Assembly: GCA_035498175.1 (NCBI GenBank)
Contig: DATKAJ010000053.1
Location: 1 to 64,000 of the forward strand
Source of the DNA: JALORV01 sp035498175
GTDB taxonomy: Bacteria; Pseudomonadota; Gammaproteobacteria; Burkholderiales; Burkholderiaceae_F
Length of the DNA stretch: 64,000 nt
Direction of reading: 5' to 3'
Position numbers and translations under genes: made by a program. Shown here in pieces: positions 1 through 9,203 of this stretch; positions within the stretch are counted from its first letter, which is position 1; the number at the start of each line of letters is the position of its first letter. The notes under the pieces are model-generated. The model saw only the letters and a list, made by a program, of their open reading frames with translations, ran no database searches and had not been told where the DNA came from.

Positions 1-4
1 CTTC

Positions 5-415
5 CTAGAAGCGCATTCGACTGCCGGAGCCGCCGCCTTGACCGCCACCTTCGGCCGGCTTTCCCGCCGCGTCGAAGGCGGTGAACTCGAGCGTCGACGT
101 GAAGGACTGCTGGTCTTCAGAGAGCATCAGCTTCTCGATCAGCACGCCGCGCCCATTGGGGTTCCAGCCGCCGCCCCTCGCAATGGCGTCGAAGGTCTCC
201 GGGCTCCTCGTGATGTAGAACTCGTAGCGCGCTTCAAACTGGCGCGGTCCGGTTTGTTTCCAGATGCCGTAGGCGGGTGGAACGGGCGGCGCGCCATCGT
301 AGTTCGATGATTCGGTCAGCGTGCCGGCCGAATTGAAGACGTACATGAACTCGAGATCTTTTATCTCAGCCAACGCGCCGCTGCCGAACCGAATCTGCGA
401 TCGCCACGCTCCCAC
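5..415 (-). CDS. Hypothetical lipoprotein, body of the protein (frameshifted from its signal peptide)
   Basis: This 136-codon frame has only a GTG start (V-G-A-W-R-S) and an in-frame TAG not far upstream. It begins abruptly with an LVGAWRS-type segment, typical of the mature part of small secreted proteins, and ends in a Gly-rich tail (EGGGQGGGSGSRMRF). I do not recognise a functional family. Directly upstream, in another frame of the same strand, is an ATG-started lipoprotein signal peptide (416-521). The gene was therefore probably longer and carries a 1-nt frameshift near 430-450. The frameshift may be real (a pseudogene) or a sequencing or assembly error. The reading frame itself is well sustained. 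The function is unknown and the cell-envelope location is inferred. Confidence 0.6.
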   Translation of the reverse strand: MGAWRSQIRFGSGALAEIKDLEFMYVFNSAGTLTESSNYDGAPPVPPAYGIWKQTGPRQFEARYEFYITRSPETFDAIARGGGWNPNGRGVLIEKLMLSEDQQSFTSTLEFTAFDAAGKPAEGGGQGGGSGSRMRF

Positions 416-521
416 GAGAGCGCCCTGGCCGGCGGCAGGATTGGTCGGCAGCCTGCTGGCTGCATGCCGCTATTGAGAGAACTGAAGCTATGAAAGGAAA
501 GATCCGAAGGTGTGTGCGCAT
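416..521 (-). other. Out-of-frame lipoprotein signal peptide upstream of the preceding gene
   Basis: On the minus strand an ATG at 521 is preceded by GGGAAG and opens a frame reading MRTHLRIFPFIASVLSIAAC followed by SQQAADQS. This has a charged N-terminus, a hydrophobic core and an S-I-A-A-C lipobox (Cys at about residue 20), a textbook lipoprotein signal. The frame then runs into Arg-rich sequence without meaning, while the neighbouring frame becomes the protein body at 5-415. A single inserted base, or two deleted, around 430-450 would join them. I infer one gene spanning 5-521 broken by a frameshift. Confidence 0.55.
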
Positions 522-635
522 GTCACTTCCCGGTATGACCACGGCCCGTGCAGTCTGTTCTGAGGCGATTCTCGCCGCAACGAGCGGTGTCGGCTATTGC
601 GACTGCCAACTTAGCTTCCGGCTGTCCCGCAAAGC

Positions 636-1120
636 TCAACGCCGCACATACTCGACGTAATCGACCGCGAACGGTCGCCCGGCCACCGGGGCATGGTGCT
701 CGCGCGCCGCTTCGCGCCACTGGGACTGCTCGGGTGCCGGCCAGTAGGCGTCGCCCTCGAAGTCGTGGTCGATCTCGGTGATCAGCAGTCGATCGGCACG
801 GGGCAGCGCGGCGCGATACAGCTCGGCGCCGCCGATCACGAAGGCGTCTGCCGCGCCGGCGCAACGGGCGAGCGCTGCATCGAGGCTCGCGACGACCTCG
901 GCGTCTTGCGCGACGAAGTCGGCGTTGCGCGTCACGACGATGCTGCGCCGTCCGGGCAGCGGTCGGCCGATCGACTCCCACGTCTTGCGGCCCATGATGA
1001 TCGGGTGGCCCATCGTCACGCGCTTGAAGTACGCCTGTTCGCCGGGAATCTTCCACGGCATGGCGTTGTCCCTGCCGATCACGCCGTTGCGCGCGCGCGC
1101 GACGATCAGCGTGAGGCGCG

Positions 1121-1124
<4 letters not shown>
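636..1124 (-). CDS. folA: Dihydrofolate reductase
   Basis: This enzyme reduces 7,8-dihydrofolate to tetrahydrofolate with NADPH in the cytoplasm, regenerating the cofactor that thymidylate synthase oxidises. The 162-aa product has the usual length. It begins MTRLTLIVARARNGVIG and shows the substrate-pocket segment DNAMPWKIPGE (Trp and the acidic Glu), the MGRKTWESIG nucleotide-binding helix, PLPGRRSIVVTRN, and FVIGGAELY near the C-terminal third. Its start overlaps the stop of the Rieske oxygenase gene by 4 nt, so the two are translationally coupled on one transcript. thyA lies further upstream on the same strand, a common partnership for folA. The identification is secure. Confidence 0.97.
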
Positions 1125-2215
<1,091 letters not shown>

Positions 2216-2349
2216 GGTGCCGCCGGCGCCTTCGAGGGTCGTGCACGGCTCACACGCGTTGCGCGAGCGGATCGATCCGGCTTCATTGCGTCCTCGATGG
2301 GCCTTCCGGACGGAACCTTATCAGGACGGGCTCGCAGCGAGGCACGCGC

Positions 2350-3252
2350 TCAGCGCGTGCTGCCGGCGGCTCGAGGTAGCAGCGTCGTTGCGATCGCGCC
2401 GACAACGAAGACCATCGCCACCCAGTCCTGCCAGCGCGGAATCTCTCCGACGATCCACGCCGCCGAGAGGATACCGACCAGCGGTACCGCCATGATCGAA
2501 AACGCGCTCGCGGTGGCCGGAAGCTCGCGCGCAAGCCCGAACCAGATGATCTGCGCGATGCCGTAGTTGATCGCGAAGCCCCAGATTAGCGCCGCCCACA
2601 TCGGGGGCGAAAACTTCCAGGCCGGGAACGGTTCGGCGATCGCCGCGACGATCCAGAACGCCGCGCTCGACAGCAGCATCATCCAGACGGTGATCACCGG
2701 CGTCGGCAGCGTCAGCCGGCTGCGGCGCATCAGGATCGTGCCGAGCGCCCACGCCAGCGCGGCGAGCTGCATCCACAGCACGCCCAGCGGGTTACCGGCC
2801 AGCGCCAGCAGTTCGTCGCCGAGCAGCAGCGTCACGGCGACGACGACACAGACGGCCGCTGCGGCGACACGCGGCGTCAGGCGTTCACCGAAGAAGACCG
2901 TGGCGAGCAGCACGGTCCAGATCGGCATCGTGAACCCGAGGATCGCGGCGCGGCCCGAGGCCAGCGCCTGCACGCCGAGGATCGAGAACAGGTGCCAGCC
3001 GAAGATATTGGTCGCCGCCAGCGCCACGATCGCGGCCCATGCGGCGCGCGGCAGCCGCATGTCGAGGCCGCGGGCCGCGTAGAAGGCGAGCAGCAGCAGC
3101 GCGCCGCCGGTCATCGTGATCGACCGGAAGTAAAGCGGCGTCAGCTCGCGCAGCGAGAATTTCATCAGCGGCCAGTTGACGCCCCAGATCAGAGTGATGG
3201 CGACCAGGCCGAAGAGGGCGCGGCCGCGCAACGTGTGCCCGGGACTCGTCAT
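2350..3252 (-). CDS. EamA/DMT-family transporter
   Basis: This is an inner-membrane protein of 300 aa with about ten hydrophobic helices, arranged as the two tandem EamA repeats typical of drug/metabolite exporters. Helix 1 carries TLIWGVNWPLMK, a characteristic DMT opening, and the mid-protein segment GERLTPRVAAA is the conserved end of repeat one. I chose ATG at 3252 because it lies 11 nt after the thyA stop. The longer possible start at 3444 would run about 190 nt into thyA and encodes Arg-rich non-membrane sequence. It is probably cotranscribed with thyA. The substrate is unknown. Confidence 0.88.
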   Translation of the reverse strand: MTSPGHTLRGRALFGLVAITLIWGVNWPLMKFSLRELTPLYFRSITMTGGALLLLAFYAARGLDMRLPRAAWAAIVALAATNIFGWHLFSILGVQALASGRAAILGFTMPIWTVLLATVFFGERLTPRVAAAAVCVVVAVTLLLGDELLALAGNPLGVLWMQLAALAWALGTILMRRSRLTLPTPVITVWMMLLSSAAFWIVAAIAEPFPAWKFSPPMWAALIWGFAINYGIAQIIWFGLARELPATASAFSIMAVPLVGILSAAWIVGEIPRWQDWVAMVFVVGAIATTLLPRAAGSTR

Positions 3253-3263
3253 GGCGCCGAACG

Positions 3264-4058
3264 CTACACGGCAACCGGTGCCTTGATGTGCGGATGCGGG
3301 TCGTAGTCGACGATCTCGAAATCGTCGAAGGCGTATTCGAAGATCGAGGGCGGCCTGCGTCGTATGACCAGCTGCGGATACGGACGCGGCTCGCGCGCGA
3401 GCTGCTCGCGCACCTGCTCGAAGTGGTTGCTGTAGATGTGGCAATCGCCGCCGGTCCAGACGAAGTCGCCGACGCCGAGTTCACACTGCTGTGCCACCAT
3501 GTGAGTCAGCAGCGCATAACTCGCGATATTGAACGGCACCCCGAGGAAGATGTCACAGCTGCGCTGGTAGAGCTGGCAGGAGAGCCGGTTTTCGGCGACA
3601 TAGAACTGGAACAGCAGGTGGCATGGTGGCAGCGCCATTTTCGGAATGTCGCTGACGTTCCAGGCCGAGACGATCAGCCGGCGCGAATCCGGGTTGGTCC
3701 GGATCTGGCGGACCACCTGCGCGATCTGGTCGATGGAGCCGCCGTCCGGCGTCGGCCACGAGCGCCACTGCACGCCGTAGACCGGGCCGAGTTCGCCGTC
3801 CTCGCGCGCCCACTCGTCCCAGATCGTGACCTTGTTGTCCCGCAGGTACTGCACGTTGCTCGAGCCCTGCAGGAACCAGAGCAGCTCGTGGATGATCGAG
3901 CGCAGATGCAGCTTCTTCGTCGTGACCAGCGGAAACCCCTCCGCCAGGCCGAAGCGCATCTGGTAGCCGAACCACGAGCGGGTGCCGGTACCGGTCCGAT
4001 CGGCCTTGAAGACGCCGTGCTCGAACACATGGCGCATGAAGTCTTCGTATTCGCGCAT
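3264..4058 (-). CDS. thyA: Thymidylate synthase
   Basis: This enzyme converts dUMP and 5,10-methylene-tetrahydrofolate to dTMP and dihydrofolate in the cytoplasm. The product is 264 aa, the same length as the E. coli enzyme. It has the phosphate-binding Arg region (FKADRTGTGTRSWFG, residues 18-32), the ELLWFLQGSSN segment, the nucleophilic Cys in MALPPCHLLFQF (about residue 146), the RSCDIFLGVPFNIASYALL stretch and the C-terminal KAPVAV tail that closes the active site. It heads a minus-strand set with the DMT transporter, the Rieske oxygenase and folA. It diverges from the acyl-CoA synthetase gene across 116 nt. Confidence 0.98.
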   Translation of the reverse strand: MREYEDFMRHVFEHGVFKADRTGTGTRSWFGYQMRFGLAEGFPLVTTKKLHLRSIIHELLWFLQGSSNVQYLRDNKVTIWDEWAREDGELGPVYGVQWRSWPTPDGGSIDQIAQVVRQIRTNPDSRRLIVSAWNVSDIPKMALPPCHLLFQFYVAENRLSCQLYQRSCDIFLGVPFNIASYALLTHMVAQQCELGVGDFVWTGGDCHIYSNHFEQVREQLAREPRPYPQLVIRRRPPSIFEYAFDDFEIVDYDPHPHIKAPVAV

Positions 4059-4174
4059 ACGTGGATTCTATCGGGCCGGTCATCCCGCACGCGTCGCGCG
4101 GGCAAGCCCTATGGCTGGCGCCCTCCGGTCGGAGTAGGCTGCGCCACCGCGGCGTCAGACCGCGAGGAGGAGAC

Positions 4175-5851
4175 ATGAGCGAGAACCGGCTGATCCTGGA
4201 CGCTGTCTTCGATCACGAGGCGAAACTGGCGGGCCGCGTCTTCATGACGCAGCCGGTCGGCGACGGCAAGGCCGTGGACTACACATGGGCGCAGGTCGTC
4301 GACCAGTCGCGCCGCATCGCGTCGCATCTGCAGAGCCGCGGCTACCCGCGTGGTGCGCGGGTGGCAATCCTGTCGAAGAACTGCGCGCACTTCATCATGG
4401 CCGAGCTGGCGATCTGGATGGCCGGCTACACGACGGTGGCGATCTTCCCGACCGAGACCGCGGAGACGATCAACTACGTGCTGACGCACAGCGAAGCGAG
4501 CCTGCTGTTCGTCGGTAAGCTCGACACCTGGCCGCATCAGCAGCCAGGCGTGCCGTCAGGGCTGCCGTGCATCGCCTTCCCGCTCGCGCCGAAGACCACG
4601 TTCGACACCTGGGACACGATCGTGGCAGCGACGCCCCCGCTCACCGGGCGTCCGGCGCGCGCCGCGGACGAGCTCGCGATGCTGATCTATACCTCGGGTT
4701 CGACCGGCACGCCGAAGGGCGTGATGATCCGCTTCGACGCCTTCTCGCGCGCGGGCGCGCTCGTGGCCAAGGACCTGCGGCGGCGTGTCGGTGGGGACGA
4801 GATGCGGATGCTGTCGTACCTGCCGCTGGCGCACAGCTTCGAGCGCACCTGGGTCGAGGCGATGGCACTCTCCGACGGTGTCGTGCATCTGTACTTCGCG
4901 GAGGCACTCGACACTTTCCTGCAGGACCTGCAGCGGGCGCGGCCGACGCTGTTCCTGTCGGTGCCGCGGCTCTGGCTCAAGTTCCAGCAGGGCGTATTTG
5001 CCAAGATGCCGCCGGCCAAGCTCGACCGGCTGCTCGGCATCCCGATCCTCGGCAAGGTCGTCTCCAGGAAGGTGCTGAAGGGCCTGGGGCTCGATCAGGT
5101 CAAGCTCGCCGGCAGCGGCTCCGCGCCGATCCCGCCCGAGCTGATCTCCTGGTACCGCCGCATCGGCCTGCCGCTGTACGAGGGCTACGGGATGACCGAG
5201 GACAGCTCGTACTCGCACATCTCGGATGAGGATCACAACGCACCGGGCTACGTCGGCGTGCCGTTGCCCGGCGTCGAGGTCAAGCTCAGTCCCGAGGGCG
5301 AGATCCTGATCAAGTCGCCGGGCCAGTGCAGCGGCTATTACAAGCAGCCGGAACTGACCGCGGAGTCGTTCACGGAAGACGGCTTCTTCCGTACCGGCGA
5401 CCTCGGCGAAAGAGGTGCCGGCGGCATGCTCAAGCTGACGGGCCGCGCGAAGGAACTGTTCAAGACGGCCAAAGGCAAGTACGTCGCGCCGGCGCCGATC
5501 GAGAACCGCATTAACGCCCATCCGATGGTCGAGCTGTCGCTGGTCTCCGGCGTCGGCCAGCCCGCCGCCTACGCGATGGTGGTGCTGGCCGAGCACCTGC
5601 GGCCACGGATGTCCGAGGCCGGCGTCCGCACGCAGGTCGAGCAGGAGTTCGAGAAACTGCTCAAGGAGATCAACGGGGCGGTGGCCGACCACGAGCAGTT
5701 GCACATGATCGTCGTCGCACAGCAGCCCTGGTCGATCGAGAACGGCTTGCTGACGCCGACGATGAAGGTGCGCCGCGGCCGGATCGAGAAGGCGATGGAG
5801 CCGCATGTGGGGAACTGGTACGCCACCGGCCGGCGCGTCCACTGGCACTGA
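4175..5851 (+). CDS. Long-chain acyl-CoA synthetase family (AMP-forming)
   Basis: This enzyme activates a carboxylic acid with ATP to an acyl-AMP and then to an acyl-CoA. The 558-aa product has the P-loop-like motif IYTSGSTGTPKGVM (about residue 170), the A5 motif YEGYGMTED, the RTGDLGERG core with its Asp, and the hinge LTGRAKELFK. It resembles the FAA/FACL branch of fatty-acyl-CoA ligases more than acetyl-CoA synthetases. I chose ATG 4175 because GAGGAGG sits just upstream; a start at 4061 would add unrelated sequence. The next gene starts one nucleotide after the stop and encodes a 2-hydroxyacyl-CoA lyase-like ThDP enzyme. A coupled fatty-acid shortening function is therefore plausible (inference). 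Confidence 0.9.
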   Translation: MSENRLILDAVFDHEAKLAGRVFMTQPVGDGKAVDYTWAQVVDQSRRIASHLQSRGYPRGARVAILSKNCAHFIMAELAIWMAGYTTVAIFPTETAETINYVLTHSEASLLFVGKLDTWPHQQPGVPSGLPCIAFPLAPKTTFDTWDTIVAATPPLTGRPARAADELAMLIYTSGSTGTPKGVMIRFDAFSRAGALVAKDLRRRVGGDEMRMLSYLPLAHSFERTWVEAMALSDGVVHLYFAEALDTFLQDLQRARPTLFLSVPRLWLKFQQGVFAKMPPAKLDRLLGIPILGKVVSRKVLKGLGLDQVKLAGSGSAPIPPELISWYRRIGLPLYEGYGMTEDSSYSHISDEDHNAPGYVGVPLPGVEVKLSPEGEILIKSPGQCSGYYKQPELTAESFTEDGFFRTGDLGERGAGGMLKLTGRAKELFKTAKGKYVAPAPIENRINAHPMVELSLVSGVGQPAAYAMVVLAEHLRPRMSEAGVRTQVEQEFEKLLKEINGAVADHEQLHMIVVAQQPWSIENGLLTPTMKVRRGRIEKAMEPHVGNWYATGRRVHWH

Positions 5852-5852
5852 G

Positions 5853-7604
5853 ATGGATCGCCAGCCGCTGCCGGTCCGGCACGGGGGCCATCGCGTCGCC
5901 GAGGTGCTGCACGCGCATCGCGTGCCGTTCATCTTCACGCTGTGCGGCGGGCACATTTCGCCGATCATCGCCGCGGCCAAGGGGCTCGGCATCCGCATCG
6001 TCGACACGCGCGACGAAGCGACCGCCGTGTTCGCGGCCGATGCGCTTGCGCGGCTGACCGGCCGTCCGGGCGTGGCCGCGGTGACGGCCGGGCCCGGGAT
6101 CACCAACGCGATCACGCCGCTGAAGAACGCCCAGCTGGCGCAGAGCCCGCTGGTGCTGATCGGCGGTGGCGCGCCGACGGCACTGCAGGGTCGCGGTGCG
6201 CTGCAGGACATCGACCAGCGCGCGCTGATCGCGCCGCACGTCAAGCACGTGGCGCAGGTCAAGCGCGTGCGCGATCTCGGGCCCGCGACCAATGAGGCGC
6301 TGCGGATCGCGGCGAGCGGCGTACCAGGCCCCGTCTTCCTCGAGTGTGCGGTCGATCTGCTGTACGACGAGGCGATGATCCGCCAGTGGTACGCCGATGC
6401 GGCAGGCAAGGGCACAGCGCTCGGCGACCGTCTGCTGCGGTGGTACCTGAACCGGCACGCGGCGCGCATGTTCGAGGGCGCGGGCGAAGCCCGAACCCCG
6501 GCCGCAGCCGCCGTCGAGGTCCCGCAGGCCGCGGACGCCGCGCTTGGGCGCGCGGCCGATGCGCTGGCACGTGCGCAACGGCCCATCTTCGTGATCGGCA
6601 GCCAGGCGTTGCTGCGTGCAGAACGCGCGCAGGCCATTGCAGCGGCGGTGACGAGTCTCGGCGTGCCGGTGTATCTGTCCGGCATGGCGCGTGGACTGCT
6701 CGGCCCCGCGCACCCGCTGCAGATGCGCCATGCGCGCCGCAATGCGCTGCGCGAATCCGACTGCGTGCTGCTGGCCGGCGTGCCCTGCGACTTCCGGCTC
6801 GACTATGGACGCCACGTGCGGCGCTCGGCGACGCTGATCGCGGCGAACCGCAGCGCGAAGGACGCACGGCTGAACCGCAGGCCGAACATCGCGCTGATCG
6901 GAGACGCCGGTCTGGCGCTCGAAGCGATAGCGCAGCGCGTCGGCGAGCGCGCGCGACGCGCCGACTGGATCGCGCAGCTGCGCGCGCGCGACGAGGCACG
7001 CGAGCGCGAGATCGATGAGCAGGCCGCGCGGGTCGGCGAGCACGTCAACCCGGTCGGTTTCTTCCGCGCGCTCGACCGCATCGCGGCCGACAACGCGGTG
7101 ATGGTCGCCGACGGCGGCGACTTCGTCGCGACCGCCTCGTACGTCGTGCGCCCGCGCGGGCCGCTGGCGTGGCTCGATCCGGGCGCGTTCGGCACGCTTG
7201 GCGTTGGGGCCGGCTTCGCGCTTGGTGCGAAGTTTGCGCGGCCGCAGGACGAGGTCTGGCTGATCTGGGGCGACGGCGCGAGTGGCTACGGCCTCGTGGA
7301 GTTCGATACTTTCGTGCGCCACGGCGTGCCTGTGATCGCGGTCGTCGGCAACGACGCCAGCTGGGCTCAGATCGCGCGCGAGCAGGTCAAGATGCTGCAC
7401 GACGATGTCGGCACCGTGCTGGCGCGCAGCGACTACCACGCGGTGGTGCAGGGCTTCGGCGCAGCGGGCCTCGTGGTCCGCAGCATGGCCGAGGTCGAGC
7501 CAGCGCTGCGGCAGGCGCGCGAGATTGCCGCGGGCGGTCGCCCTGTGCTCGTCAACGTCTGGCTCGATCGCACGGACTTCCGCGAGGGATCGATCTCGAT
7601 GTGA
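5853..7604 (+). CDS. ThDP-dependent enzyme, ILVBL/HACL2-like (2-hydroxyacyl-CoA lyase or acetolactate synthase-like)
   Basis: The 583-aa protein has the three-domain ThDP decarboxylase fold. The N-terminal Pyr domain includes FTLCGGHISPI and the activating Glu in DTRDEATAVFAADALARL. A central FAD/NAD-like domain follows. The C-terminal PP domain has a GDG motif (WGDGASGYG) and a downstream Asn (VVGNDASWAQIAREQ) as magnesium/ThDP ligands. The LGGHISP-type N-terminus and the RVVDTRHE-like block match mammalian ILVBL (HACL2), which cleaves 2-hydroxyacyl-CoAs in alpha-oxidation. Annotation pipelines often label such proteins acetolactate synthase. No small regulatory subunit is nearby, which argues against acetolactate synthesis. 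It starts one nucleotide after the acyl-CoA synthetase stop, so the two are tightly coupled. Confidence 0.83.
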   Translation: MDRQPLPVRHGGHRVAEVLHAHRVPFIFTLCGGHISPIIAAAKGLGIRIVDTRDEATAVFAADALARLTGRPGVAAVTAGPGITNAITPLKNAQLAQSPLVLIGGGAPTALQGRGALQDIDQRALIAPHVKHVAQVKRVRDLGPATNEALRIAASGVPGPVFLECAVDLLYDEAMIRQWYADAAGKGTALGDRLLRWYLNRHAARMFEGAGEARTPAAAAVEVPQAADAALGRAADALARAQRPIFVIGSQALLRAERAQAIAAAVTSLGVPVYLSGMARGLLGPAHPLQMRHARRNALRESDCVLLAGVPCDFRLDYGRHVRRSATLIAANRSAKDARLNRRPNIALIGDAGLALEAIAQRVGERARRADWIAQLRARDEAREREIDEQAARVGEHVNPVGFFRALDRIAADNAVMVADGGDFVATASYVVRPRGPLAWLDPGAFGTLGVGAGFALGAKFARPQDEVWLIWGDGASGYGLVEFDTFVRHGVPVIAVVGNDASWAQIAREQVKMLHDDVGTVLARSDYHAVVQGFGAAGLVVRSMAEVEPALRQAREIAAGGRPVLVNVWLDRTDFREGSISM

Positions 7605-7650
7605 CCTGCGGCAGACAGGCGGCTGGTCGCGCTGCCTACACTGCCGCGTC

Positions 7651-8265
7651 ATGTTTCATCCGGCCCAGGCCCCGGCACGTCATTCCCTTTTCGAGGATAC
7701 GCAGGCGCTCGTGACGGCGACGCTGTTCGTCGCGCTCGGCGTCGGCATGTACCGCCATGCCGGCCTGCTGACCGGCGGCACCGCCGGGATTGCCTTCCTG
7801 ATCCACTACGCGACCGGCTGGCGTTTCGGCGTCGTGTTCTTCGTGATCAATCTGCCCTTCGTTGCGATGGCGCTGCGCACGATGGGCCCGGCGTTCACGC
7901 TGAAGACCTTTGCCGCGGCCGCGCTGCTCTCGCTCTTCACGGAGTTGCTGCCGCTGGCGATCCAATTCGACTGGCTGCAGCCGCTCTACGCAGCGGTGAT
8001 GGGTGGCTTCCTGATCGGCGTCGGCCTGCTGATGCTGTTCCGCCATCACGCGAGCCTGGGTGGGCTCAACGTGCTGGTGCTGTGGCTGCAGCAGCGCTTC
8101 GGCTGGCGCGCGGGCTACGCGCAGATGATCATCGACTGCCTGATCGTCGTCGCGGCATTGCTGACTGTCGACGTCGAACGCGTGCTGACGTCGATCGTCG
8201 GGGCGGTCGCGCTGAACCTCGTCATGGCGGTTAATCACCGGCCGGGCCGCTATCTCGGCGTATAG
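7651..8265 (+). CDS. YitT-family membrane protein
   Basis: The 204-aa inner-membrane protein has five to six hydrophobic segments. It shows the family's Gly-rich opening (RHAGLLTGGTAGIAFLIHY) and the later FRHHASLGGLNVLVLWLQ stretch. Many YitT proteins end in a soluble DUF2179 domain, but this one stops after the last helix (AVNHRPGRYLGV), as the shorter proteobacterial members do. I chose ATG 7651, 46 nt after the preceding stop, because a start at 7405 would overlap the ThDP enzyme. The transport substrate is unknown. Confidence 0.8.
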   Translation: MFHPAQAPARHSLFEDTQALVTATLFVALGVGMYRHAGLLTGGTAGIAFLIHYATGWRFGVVFFVINLPFVAMALRTMGPAFTLKTFAAAALLSLFTELLPLAIQFDWLQPLYAAVMGGFLIGVGLLMLFRHHASLGGLNVLVLWLQQRFGWRAGYAQMIIDCLIVVAALLTVDVERVLTSIVGAVALNLVMAVNHRPGRYLGV

Positions 8266-8307
8266 CGACTTCGGTCGAGCGCCCGCGCAGTCGCCGCCAG
8301 CGGTCGG

Positions 8308-8979
8308 CTAGTGTGCTGCGATGTGCCCGTGGGTCACGACGATCCGGTTGATCCCCATGGCGAGCACCAGCGCGAGAGACTTCTGGCGTTCACGAGCGAC
8401 CTGCCGCCGCATGGCGATCACCAGGATTTGCCGGCCGCTCGCCGACTCTGGCGACGGCCAGGGACGACGCAGACCAAGGGCCCGGGCGACGCTCGATCGG
8501 GACGGCGACGCCCCATCGGCCAGCCGCAGCCCGCCCTTTGCCGACAGGCGAAACCAGCAGGGAAAGGCATTCGCGAGTTCGGCGCGCGCCCTGGCGTCGC
8601 TGATGTCGTCCGCCGCAAACTGCGACACCGAGGACGACGCGTGCGCCATGAGCCTGCCGTAGGCCTCCATCTGCTGCACCGAGGCGTTGACGATCGCGCC
8701 GAAGACGCCATGAATCAGTCCGCCGACGAACGCCGGAAAGTCGACGGCCTGCACCAGATCATTCGCGACCAGAAGCGGGTGGGCGAATTCCTGCGAGGCC
8801 ATCCCGTGCGGATCGACCACATAGGACGCGACGCGGACCGTGTCGTGGTCAATCTGCCGACGCCTGTCCGGCGGAAGCGAACGAAACGCGGGGGACGACT
8901 CGAGCAGCCGGCGCACCAAGGTGCGCACCGTACCCCGCGTCCGGGGGGTTGAAGCAGACTTGCGCGTCACGGGCCGCAT
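8308..8979 (-). CDS. Conserved hypothetical protein with amphipathic helical core
   Basis: With ATG at 8979 the product is 223 aa; longer starts (TTG 9096) add Pro/Arg-rich sequence that looks noncoding. The first part is basic (RTLVRRLLESSPAF). The core, FVGGLIHGVFGAIVNASVQQMEAY with VSQFAADDISDARARAELANAFP, and the C-terminal AMRRQVARERQKSLALVLAMGINRIVVTHGHI resemble a family I remember only as uncharacterised. Family members usually continue past the IVVT-G-I segment, whereas this one ends four residues later, so it may be C-terminally clipped. It sits alone on its strand, divergent from a ferritin-like gene. No function is assigned. Confidence 0.6.
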   Translation of the reverse strand: MRPVTRKSASTPRTRGTVRTLVRRLLESSPAFRSLPPDRRRQIDHDTVRVASYVVDPHGMASQEFAHPLLVANDLVQAVDFPAFVGGLIHGVFGAIVNASVQQMEAYGRLMAHASSSVSQFAADDISDARARAELANAFPCWFRLSAKGGLRLADGASPSRSSVARALGLRRPWPSPESASGRQILVIAMRRQVARERQKSLALVLAMGINRIVVTHGHIAAH

Positions 8980-9203
8980 TCGTTTGGTTGGTGGCGAACT
9001 GTAGCCCGAGAGTGAAGCGTCAGCTACAGGGCGCCACTGGCCGCGTGCAGTCGGCCACGGTTGCGCCGGACGTCCAAGGGGATTGCGTCTGGTCAAAGGC
9101 AGGCCACACTGCCCCGCGCCTGATAGACCACGCGGTGATACCGTGAAATTTTGGTCGCCGGCCGGTCACCACGCTGGCGTGTCGCGCTCGATCGGGAGGA
9201 TCC

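Noticed and set aside
3253..3444. Longer start for the DMT transporter at 3444
   Set aside because: The extra residues lie over thyA coding sequence in another frame and are not membrane-like. ATG 3252 gives a normal DMT protein.
4556..7652. Long antisense open frames (728 and 660 codons) opposite the acyl-CoA synthetase and ThDP genes
   Set aside because: Same mirror effect. The sense genes have clear catalytic motifs and the antisense products have none.
8980..9096. N-terminal extension of the unknown protein to a TTG at 9096
   Set aside because: The added 39 residues are Pro/Arg/Trp-rich and have no ribosome site. ATG 8979 is the better start.
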